Part shown: positions 25,401-33,853 of the stretch, in pieces | How the letters are laid out: the number at the start of each line of letters is the position of its first letter | How positions within the stretch are numbered: position 1 is the first letter of the stretch | Origin: Saccoglossus kowalevskii | Lineage: Eukaryota > Hemichordata > Enteropneusta > Harrimaniidae | NCBI RefSeq assembly: GCF_000003605.2 | Contig: NW_003124564.1 | Coordinates: 1-33,853, forward strand | Reading direction: 5' to 3' | Length of the DNA: 33,853 nt | Notes under the pieces: model-generated | Told to the model about the DNA's origin: nothing | Seen by the model: only the letters and a program-made list of their open reading frames with translations | Database searches by the model: none | Translations under genes and position numbers: made by a program

Positions 25401-26060
25401 CTGACGTGATGGTGGTCAAACACACATTGCTCATATTACACTAACGTGATGGTGTTCAAAGACACATTGCTTATATTACACTAACGTGATGGTGGTCAGA
25501 GACACATTGCTTATATTACACTAACGTGATGGTGGTCAAAAAAACATTTCTTATATTACACTAACGTGATGCTGGTCAAAGACGCATTGCTTATATTACA
25601 CTAACGTGATGGTGGTCAAAGACACATTGCTTATATTACAGTAACGTGATGGTGGTCAAAAAAACATTGCTTATTATACACTAAAGTGATGGTGGTCAAA
25701 GACACATTGCTTATATTGCACTAACGTGATGGTGGTCAGAGACACATTGCTTATATTACACTGACGTGATGGTGGTCAAAGACACATTGCTTATATTGCA
25801 CTAACTAGATGGTGGTCAGAGACACATTGCTTATATTATACTACCGTGATGGTGGTCACAGATACATTGCTTATATTACACTAACGTGATGGTGGTCATA
25901 GACACATCGCTTATATTACACTGACGTGATGGTGATCAAAGACAAATTGCTTATATTGCACTAACATGATGGTGGTCATAGACACATTGCTTATATTACA
26001 CTGACGTGATGTGGGTCAAAAACACATTGCTTATATTGCACTAACGTGATGGTGGTCAAA
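22426..26060. repeat. Satellite domain B3 (type B monomers)
   Basis: The longest B block, about 91 monomers. It has strong gatgttggtcaga/gatgctggtc alternation, agacgcattg throughout, cacatcgctt near 22658, 22858, 23498, 24588 and 25904, and 41-bp units near 23662 and 24424. The ctaaagtgatgttgg variant is at 23919 and 25241, as at 4222 and 5103 in domain B1. It is partly a copy of B1 (offset 18,815-19,216 bp), and its section around 24,230-24,740 recurs in B4 at an offset of 8,560 bp. Confidence 0.75.
23575..24535. repeat. Duplicated B segment with 41-bp units, copy 2
   Basis: Counterpart of 4760-5720 at a near-constant offset of 18,815 bp. It reads gatgttggttagata at 24366, with a change from agaga to agata that is shared with 32926 but not with 5551. 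An extra base occurs near 23778 (cagaagacac). Confidence 0.8.
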
Positions 26061-26666
26061 GACACATTGCTTATATTACACTAACGTGATGATGGTCAAA
26101 GACACATTGCTTATATTACACTAACGTGATTGTGGTCAAAGACACTTTACTTATATTACACTGACGTGATGGTGTCCAAAGACACATTGCTTATATTACA
26201 TTAACGTGATGGTGGTAAAAGACACATTGCTTATATTACACTAACGTGATAGTGGTCAAAAACACATTGCTCATATTACACTGACGTGATGGTGGTCAAA
26301 GACACATTGCTTATATTACACTAACGTGATGGTGGTCAAAGACACATTGCTTATATTACACTAACGTGATGGTGGTCAAAAACACATTGCTTATATTACA
26401 ATAACGTGATGGTGGTCAAAGACACATTACTTATATTGTACTAACGTGATGGTGGGCAGAGACACATTGCTTATATTACACTAACTTGCTTGTGGTCAAA
26501 GACACATTGCTTATATTACACTAACGTGACGGTGGTCAAAAACACATTGCTTATATTACACTGACGTGAGGGTGGTCAGAGACACATTGCTTTTATTACA
26601 CTAACGTGATTGTGGTCAAAGACACATTGCTTATATTACACTAACGTGATTGTGGTCAAAGACACA

Positions 26667-26906
26667 TTGCTTGTATTAAGCTGACGTGATGGTGGTCATA
26701 GACACATTGCTTATATTATACTACCATGATGGTGGTCAAAGACACGTTGCTTATATTACACTAACGGTATGGTGGTGAAAAACGCATTGCTAATATTACT
26801 CTGACGTGATGGTGGTCATAGACACATTGCTTTTATTACACTGACATGATGGTGGTCAAAGACATATTGCTTATATTTCACTAACGAGATGGTGGTCAAA
26901 AACACA
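26667..26906. repeat. Type A cassette core, gamma with ggtatgg
   Basis: Complete core sharing ggtatgg, acgagatgg and the missing upstream cttataatatactaccg unit with 18701. The two lie 7,966 bp apart. It is followed, after a unit one base short, by TGACGTCA at 26961 and the cacgttgcttaaatt unit, as in the 7.3 kb and 8.1 kb copies. Confidence 0.85.
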
Positions 26907-29188
26907 TTGCTCATATTACACTAACGTGATGGTGGTCAAAACACATTGCTTATATTACACTGACGTCATGGTGGTCAAAGACACGTTGCTTAAATTACAC
27001 TAACGTGACGGTGGTCATTAACACATTGCTTATATTACACTAACGTGATGATGGTCAAAGACACATTGCTTATATTACACTAACGTGATGGAGGTCAAAG
27101 ACACATTGCTTATATTACACTAACGTGATGGTGGTCAAAGACATATTGCTTATATTTCACTAACGTGATGGTGGTCAAAAACACATTGCTCATATTACAC
27201 TAACGTGATGGTGGTCAAAAACACATTGCTTATATTACACTGACGTGATGGTGGTCAAAGACACTTTGCTTATATTACACTGACGCGATGGTGTCCAAAG
27301 ACACATTGCTTATATTACACTAACGTGATGGTGGTCAAAGACACATTGCTTATATTACACTAACGTGACAGTGGTCAAAAACACATTGCTCATATTACAC
27401 TGACGTGATGGTGGTCAGAGACACATTGCTTACATTACACTAACGTGATGGTAGTCAAAGACACATTGTTTATATTACACTAACGTGATGGTGGTCAAAG
27501 ACACATTGCTTATATTACACTAACGTGATGGTGGTCAAAGGCACGTTGCTTACATTACACTAACGTGACGGCGGTCAAAAACACATTGCTTAAATTACAC
27601 TGACGTGATGGTGGCCAGAGACACATTGCTTATATTACACTAACGTGATGGTTGTCTAAGACACATTGCTTATATTACACTAACGTGATGGTGGTCAAAG
27701 ACACATTGCTTATATTACACCAACGTGATGGTGGTCAAAGACACATTGCTTATATTACACTAACGTGATGATGGTCAAAGACACATTGTTTATATTACAC
27801 TAACGTGATAGTGGTCTAAGACACATTGCTTATATTACACTAACGTGATGGTGGTCAAAGACACATTGCTTATATTACACCAACGTGATGGTGGTCAAAA
27901 ACACATTGCTTATATTACACAGACGTGATTATGGTCAAAGACACATTGCTTATATTACACTAACGTGATGATGGTCAAAGACACATTGCTTATATTATAC
28001 TGACGTGATGGTGGTCAAAAACACATTGCTTATATTGCACTAATGTGATGATGGTCAAAGACACATTGCTTATATTACACTAACGTGATGGTGGTCAAAG
28101 ACACATTCGTTTTATTACACTAACGTGATGATGGTCAAAGACACATTGCTTATATTACACTCAAGTGGTGGTGGTCAAAGACACATTTCTTATATTACAC
28201 TGACGTGATGGTAGTCAGAAACACATTGCTTATATTACACTAACGTGATGGTGGTCAAAAACACATTGCTTATATTTACACCAACGTCATGGTGGTCAAA
28301 GACACATTGCTTATATTACACCAACGTGATGGTGGTCAAAGACACATTGCTTTATATTACACTAACGTGATGATGGTCAAATACACATTGCTTATATTAC
28401 ACTAACGTGATGGTAGTCAAAGACACATTGCTTATATTAAACTAACGTGATGATGGTCAAAGACACATTGCTTATATTATACTGACGTGATGGTGGTCAA
28501 AAACACATTGCTTATATTACACTAACGTGATGATGGTCAAAGACACATTGCTTATATTACACTAACGTGATGGTGGTCAAAGACACATTGCTTTTCTTAA
28601 ACTAACGTGATGATGGTCAAAGACACATTGCTTATATTACACTCAAGTGGTGGTGGTCAAAGACACATTGCTTATATTACACTGACGTGATGGTAGTCAG
28701 AAACACATTGCTTATATTACACTAACGTGATGGTGGTCAAAAACACATTGCTTATATTACACTAACGTGACGGTGGTCAAAGACACATTGCTTATATTGC
28801 ACTAACGTGATGATGGTCAAAGACACATTGCTTATATTACACTAACGTGACGGTGGTCAAAAACACATTGCTTTAAATTACACTGACGTGATGGTGGTCA
28901 GAGACACATTGCTTATATTACACTCAAGTGGTGGCGGTCAAAGACACATTGCTTATATTACACTGATGTGATGGTAGTCAGAAACACATTGCTTATATTA
29001 CACTAACGTGATGGTGGTCAAAAACACATTGCTTATATTACACTAACGTGATTGTGGTCAAAGACACATTGCTTATAATATACTACCGTGATGGTTGTCA
29101 AAGACACTTTGCTTATATTACACTGACGCGATGGTGGTCAAAGACACATTGCTTATATTACACTAACGTGATTGTGGTCAAAGACACA

Positions 29189-29388
29189 TTGCTTATATTA
29201 AACTACCATGATGGTGGTCAAAGACACGTTGCTTATATTACACTAACGGGATGGTGGTGAAAAACGCATTGCTAATATTACTCTGACGTGATGGTGGTCA
29301 TAGACACATTGCTTTTATTACACTGACATGATGGTGGTCAAAGACATATTGCTTATATTTCACTAACGTGATGGTGGTCAAAAACACA
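29189..29388. repeat. Partial type A cassette core, beta-like, first unit missing
   Basis: Units 2 to 6 with ttaaactaccatg (beta mark) and cgggatgg. The gcttgtattaagc unit is absent, and unit 2 directly follows a gattgtgg unit. This rearranged junction is also where the only sizeable open reading frame of the window occurs (29048-29260). Confidence 0.8.
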
Positions 29389-30120
29389 TTGCTCATATTA
29401 CACTAACGTGATGGTGGTCAAAAACACATTGCTTATATTACACTGACGTGATGGTGGTCAAAGACACTTTGCTTATATTACACTGACGCGATGGTGTCCA
29501 AAGACACATTGCTTATATTACACTAACGTGACAGTGGTCAAAAACACATTGCTCTTATTACACTGACGTGATGGTGGTCAGAGACACATTGCTTACATTA
29601 CACTAACGTGATGGTAGTCAAAGACACATTGCTTATATTACACTAACGTGATGGTGGTCAAAGACACATTGCTTATATTACACTAACGTGATTGTGGTCA
29701 AAGAAACATTGCTTATATTATACTAATGTGATTGTGGTCAACGACACATTGCTTATATTACACTAACGTGCTTGTGGTCATAGACACATTGCTTATATTA
29801 CACTAACGTGACGGTGGTCAAAAACACATTGCTTATATTACACTGACGTGAGGGTGGTCAGAGACACATTGCTTTTATTACACTAACGTGATTGTGGTCA
29901 AAGACACATTGCTTATATTACACTAACGTGATGGTAGTCAAAGACACATTGCTTATATTACACTAACGTGATGGTGGTCAAAGACACATTGCTTATATTA
30001 CACTAACGTGATGATGGTCAAAGACACATTGCTTATATTACCATAACGTGTTGGTGGTCAAAGACACATTGCTTATATTACACTAATGTGATGATGGTCA
30101 AAGACACATTGTTTATATTA

Positions 30121-30260
30121 CACTCAAGTGTTGGTGGTCAGAGACACATTGCTTATATTACACTAACGTGATGGTGGTCTAAGACACATTGCTTATATTG
30201 CACTAACGTGATGGTGGTCAAAGTCACATTGCTTATATTACACCAACGTGATGGTGTCCA
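30121..30260. repeat. Second type A cassette, copy 6
   Basis: ctcaagtgttgg, cagagac, ggtctaagac, a gcactaacg unit in place of acaataacg, aaagtcac, and accaacgtgatggtgtcc. The gacagtgg, gctcatatt, cagag and gcttacatt units follow. Confidence 0.75.
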
Positions 30261-30908
30261 AAGACACATTGCTTATATTACACTAACGTGATGGTGGTCA
30301 AAGACACATTGCTTATATTACACTAACGTGACAGTGGTCAAAAACACATTGCTCATATTACACTGACGTGATGGTGGTCAGAGACACATTGCTTACATTA
30401 CACTAACGTGATGGTAGTCAAAGACACATTGCTTATATTACACTAACGTGATGGTGGTCAAAGACACATTGCTTATATTACACAAACGTGATTGTGATCA
30501 AAGACACATTGCTTATATTATACTAATGTGATTGCGGTCAACGACACATTGCTTATATTACACTAACGTGCTTGTGGTCAAAGACACATTGCTTATATTA
30601 CACTAACGTGACGGTGGTCAAAAACACATTGCTTATATTACACTGACGTGAGGGTGGTCAGAGACACATTGCTTTTATTACACAAACGTGATTGTGGTCA
30701 AAGACACATTGCTTATATTACACTAACGTGATTGTGGTCAAAGACACATTGCTTATAATATACTACCGTGATGGTGGTCAAAGACACATTGCTTATATTA
30801 CACTAACGTGATGATGGTCAAAGACACATTGCTTATATTACACTAACGTGATGATGGTCAAAGACACATTGCTTATATTACACTAACGTGATTGTGGTCA
30901 AAGACACA

Positions 30909-31145
30909 TTGCTTGTATTAAGCTGACGTGATGGTGGTCATAGACACATTGCTTATATTATACTACCATGATGGTGGTCAAAGACACGTTGCTTATATTA
31001 CACTAACGGGATGGTGGTGAAAAACGCATTGCTAATATTACTCTGACGTGATGGTGGTCATAAACACATTGCTTTTATTACACTGACATGATGGTGGTCA
31101 AAGACATATGCTTATATTTCACTGACGAGATGTGTCAAACACAAA
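30909..31145. repeat. Type A cassette core, gamma haplotype, damaged end
   Basis: Units 1-5 match gamma (tatactaccatg, cgggatgg). Unit 6 is shortened: acatatgctt lacks a base, and gagatgtgtcaaac lacks bases of ggtgg. The upstream string from about 30,510 is complete, with tactaatgtg, gcttgtgg, gagggtgg and cttataatatactaccg. TGACGTCA follows at 31201. Confidence 0.8.
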
Positions 31146-31335
31146 TTGCTCATATTACACTAACGTGATGGTGGTCAAAAACACATTGCTTATATTACAC
31201 TGACGTCATGGTGGTCAAAGACACGTTGCTTAAATTACACTAACGTGACGGTGGTCAAAAACACATTGCTTATATTACACCAACGTGATGGTGGTCAAAG
31301 ACACATTGCTTATATTACACCAACGTGATGGTGGT

Positions 31336-31374
31336 CAACACACATTGCTTATATTACACTAACGTGATGATGGT
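31336..31374. repeat. 39-bp monomer variant (tcaacacacattg)
   Basis: One base shorter than the usual unit. The same unit occurs at 6281, 7480, 8279 and 8958, always after an accaacgtgatgg unit and before gatgatgg and gtggtggtagtc units. The copy here, 22 kb from the others, keeps that neighbourhood and the TGACGTCA unit upstream at 31201, so the whole block was transferred. Confidence 0.8.
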
Positions 31375-31636
31375 CAAAGACGCATTGCTTATATTACACT
31401 AACGTGGTGGTAGTCAAAGACACATTGCTTATATTACACTAACGTGATGATGGTCAAAGACACATTGCTTATATTATACTGACGTAATGGTGGTCAAAAA
31501 CACATTGCTTATATTACACTAACGTGATGATGGTCAAAGACACATTGCTTATATTACACTAACGTGATGGTGGTCAAAGACACATTGCTTATATTACACT
31601 AACGTGATGATGGTCAAAGACACATTGCTTATATTA

Positions 31637-31775
31637 CACTCAAGTGATGGTGGTCAGAGGCACATTGTTTATATTACACTAACATGATGGTGGTCTAAGA
31701 CACATTGCTTATATTACAATAACGTGATGGTGGTCAAAGTCACATTGCTTATATTACACCAACGTGATGGTGTCC
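31637..31775. repeat. Second type A cassette, copy 7
   Basis: ctcaagtgatgg with cagaggcac and attgtttat, ggtctaagac preceded by aacatgatgg (CpG lost), acaataacg, aaagtcac, accaacgtgatggtgtcc. It is then followed by gattgtgg and cttataatatactaccg instead of the usual gacagtgg tract, so it has recombined at its right edge. Confidence 0.75.
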
Positions 31776-32690
31776 AAAGACACATTGCTTATATTACACT
31801 AACGTGATTGTGGTCAAAGACACATTGCTTATAATATACTACCGTGATGGTGGTCAAAGACACATTGCTTATATTACACTAATGTGATGATGGTCAAAGA
31901 CACATTGCTTATATTACACTAACGTGATGGTGGTCAAAGACACATTGCTTATATTACACTAACGTGATGGTGGTCAAAGACACATTGCTTATATTACACT
32001 AACGTGATGGTGGTCAAAGACACATTGCTTATATTACACCAACGTGATGGTGGTCAAAGACACATTGCTTATATTACACTAACGTGATGATGGTCAAAGA
32101 CACATTCCTTATATTACACTAACGTGATAGTGGTCTAAGACACATTGCTTATATTACACTAACGTGATTGTGGTCAAAGACACATTGCTTATATTATACT
32201 AATGTGATTGTGGTCAAAGACACATTGCTTATATTACACCAACGTGATGGTGGTCAAAGACACATTGCTTATATTACACTAACGTGATGATAGTCAAAGA
32301 CACATTGCTTATATTACACTAACGTGACGGTGATCAAAAACACATTGCTTAAATTACACTGACGTGATGGTGGTCAGAGACACATTGCTTATATTACACT
32401 AACGTGGTGGTGGTCAAAGACACATTGCTTATATTACACCAACGTGATGGTGGTCAAAGACACATTGCTTATATTACACTAACGTGATGATGGTCAAAGA
32501 CACATTGCTTATATTATACTAATGTGATTGTGGTCAAAGACACATTGCTTATATTACACCAACGTGATGGTGGTCAAAGACACATTGCTTATATTACACT
32601 AACGTGATGGTGGTCAAAGTCACATTGCTTATATTACACTAACGTGACAGTGGTCAAAAACACATTGCTTATATTACACTGACGTGATGG

Positions 32691-33853
32691 TGGTCAGAGA
32701 CACATTGCTTATATTACACAAACGTGATGGTGGTCAAAAAAACATTGCTTATATTACACTAACGTGATGGTGGTCAAAGACTCATTGCTTTTATTGCACT
32801 AACGTGTAGGTGGTCAGAGACACATTGCTTATATTACACTGACGTGATGGTGGTCAAAGACACATTGCTTATATTGCACTAACGTGATGGTGGTCAGAGA
32901 CATATTGTTTATATTACACTAACGTGATGTTGGTTAGATACACATTGCTTATATTACACTAACGTGATGCTGGTCAAAGACGCATTGTTTATAATTACAC
33001 TAACGTGATGCTGGTCAAAGACAAATTGCTTATATTACACTGACGTGATGGTGGTCAAAGACACATTGCTTATATTGCACTAACGTGATCGTGGTCAGAG
33101 ACACATTACTTATATTACACTAACGTGATGGTGGTCAAAGACACATCGCTTATATTACACTGACGTGATGGTGGTCAAAGACAAATTGCTTATATTACAC
33201 TAACGTGATGGTGGTCAAAGACGCATTGCTTATATTACATTAACGTGATGGTGGTCAAAAACACATTGCTTATTTTACAATAACGTGATGGTGGTCAAAG
33301 ACACATTGCTTATATTGCACTAAACGTGATGGTGGTCAGAGACACATTGCTTATATTACACTACCGTGATGGTGGTCAAAGACACATTGCTTATATTACA
33401 CTAACGTGATGGTGGGTCAAAAACACATTGCTTATATTACACTAACGTGATGGTGGTCAAAGACACATTGCTTATATTACACTAACGTGATGGTGGTCAA
33501 AAAAACATTGCTTATATTACACTAACGTGATGGTGGTCAAAAAAACATTGCTTATATTGCACCAACGTGGTGGTGGTCAGAGACACATTGCTTATATTAC
33601 ACTGACGTGATGGTGGTCAAAGACACATTGCTTATATTGCACTAACGTGATGGTGGTCAAAGACACATCGCTTATATTACACTGACGTGATGGTGGTCAA
33701 AGAAAAATTGCTTATATTACACTAACGTGATGGTGGTCTAAGACGCATTGCTTATATTACACTAACGTGATGGTGGTCAAAAACACATTGCTTCTATTAC
33801 ACTAACGTGATGGTGGGTCAGAGACACATTGCTTTATATTAACACTATCGTGA
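32691..33853. repeat. Satellite domain B4 (type B monomers, continues past the window)
   Basis: About 29 monomers with B marks: aaaaaaacattg, attgcactaacg, gatgttggttagata at 32926, a 41-bp tttataattac unit near 32983, agacaaattg, and cacatcgctt near 33148 and 33667. From about 32,770 to 33,260 it follows 24,210-24,700 unit for unit. The last 450 bases carry several one-base insertions (actaaacg near 33321, gtgggtca near 33412 and 33814, ttaacac near 33838), possibly lower consensus quality near the end. Confidence 0.7.
32770..33260. repeat. Duplicated B segment, copy 3
   Basis: Matches 24,210-24,700 unit for unit at an offset of exactly 8,560 bp (214 units). Shared marks are gatgttggttagata (24366/32926), the 41-bp unit, gatcgtggtcagag, cacattactt, cacatcgctt and ttacattaacg. 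It lacks some private changes of copy 2, such as aaattcctt and gatactgg. Confidence 0.8.

Larger units (their letters stand above)
26061..32690. repeat. Satellite domain A4 (type A monomers)
   Basis: About 166 type A monomers. It has cassette cores at 26667 (gamma with ggtatgg), 29189 (beta-like, first unit missing) and 30909 (gamma), second-cassette copies at 30121 and 31637, a 39-bp tcaacacacattg unit at 31336, and TGACGTCA at 26961 and 31201. A few B-like units interrupt it at about 26,380-26,470 (cacattactt, ggtgggcagaga). The section 31,800-32,690 is closer to the consensus and has many ccaacgtgatgg units. Confidence 0.7.
1..33853. repeat. 40-bp satellite DNA array filling the window
   Basis: Every line of the sequence can be read as a 40-bp unit repeated head to tail, and the register returns every 120 bases (three units). 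A consensus-like unit is at 801-840; the most constant parts are cattgctta, attacac, acgtgat and ggtca. About 846 units fit. The unit is about 37.5% G+C with one CpG in the acgtg core. Variation falls at a few positions: taacg or tgacg, the three bases after gtga, caaag or cagag, and acac or acgc. I saw no unit in reverse orientation. Most units are exactly 40 bp; rare 36, 38, 39, 41 and 42-bp units shift the register. Neither end leaves the repeat, so the true array is longer. No intergenic unique sequence, promoter, terminator or RNA gene is visible anywhere. I do not recognise the satellite family or its host. Confidence 0.98.

Noticed and set aside
29048-29260. 70-codon open reading frame on the + strand
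   Set aside because: It is a chance opening in the satellite. The translation repeats itself every 40 residues (three units), with the same VVKDTLLI and AYITLT runs recurring. It sits where variant units lacking the usual taa and tga fall together. No ribosome site, homologous family or conserved register was seen.
1-33853. CRISPR array
   Set aside because: The repeats touch one another with no unique spacers, and variation is spread within the unit. No cas gene is present.
1-33853. Telomeric repeat or simple microsatellite
   Set aside because: The unit is 40 bp with mixed composition. No TTAGGG-like or other short telomere motif is tandemly repeated.
1-33853. Centromere-protein CENP-B box in the monomer
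   Set aside because: I looked for the TTCG and CGGG parts of the known box at the right spacing and did not see them in the consensus unit. The cgggatgg of the cassette lacks the left part. A centromeric role is neither shown nor excluded.
1-33853. Monomer set of four or five units matching nucleosome spacing (160 or 200 bp)
   Set aside because: Any 40-bp repeat has such multiples. No periodicity at 160 or 200 bp stands out by eye from the variant pattern.

Overview
The whole 33,853-base window is a single head-to-tail tandem array of a 40-bp monomer: about 846 copies (33,853/40), with no unique sequence at either end. A monomer matching the consensus by eye lies at 801-840. Its landmarks are cattgcttatattacac, then taacgtgatggtggtca, then aagaca. 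It is about 37.5% G+C, has one CpG in the ACGTG core, and keeps one orientation throughout. I see no gene, tRNA, rRNA, transposon, CRISPR array or origin. The monomer length (40 = 1 mod 3) carries the stop codons of each unit through all three frames, so both strands are closed almost everywhere. The organism cannot be named from this sequence. A long homogenised satellite with higher-order structure points to a eukaryotic heterochromatic block (pericentromeric, subtelomeric or similar); that is inference.

The array is not uniform. Two monomer vocabularies alternate in blocks. Type A uses gattgtgg, gatgatgg, gcttgtgg, gacagtgg, gctcatatt and ctcaagtg. Type B uses gatgttggtcaga, gatgctggtc, agacgcattg, cacatcgctt, cacattactt and agacaaattg. 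Approximate layout: A 1-960, short B 961-1400, A 1401-3400, B 3400-5745, A 5746-11350, B 11351-13700, A 13701-22184, a decayed patch 22185-22425, B 22426-26060, A (with a small B-like island near 26,380-26,470) 26061-32690, B 32691-33853 and beyond.

Inside A blocks a fixed-order six-monomer core, part of a roughly 17-monomer string, recurs 13 times. It falls into three haplotypes (alpha, beta, gamma) defined by shared private mutations. A second fixed-order cassette recurs seven times. In B blocks a multi-monomer segment carrying 41-bp monomers recurs at offsets of 18,815 and 8,560 bp. Two tandem duplications (799 and 679 bp, each a whole number of monomers minus one base) are dated by private variants. 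Together these fit growth by repeated unequal exchange or amplification of 0.7 to about 10 kb segments, not single-monomer slippage alone. Short patches rich in one-base insertions and one strongly decayed patch may be consensus or assembly errors and should be treated with caution.
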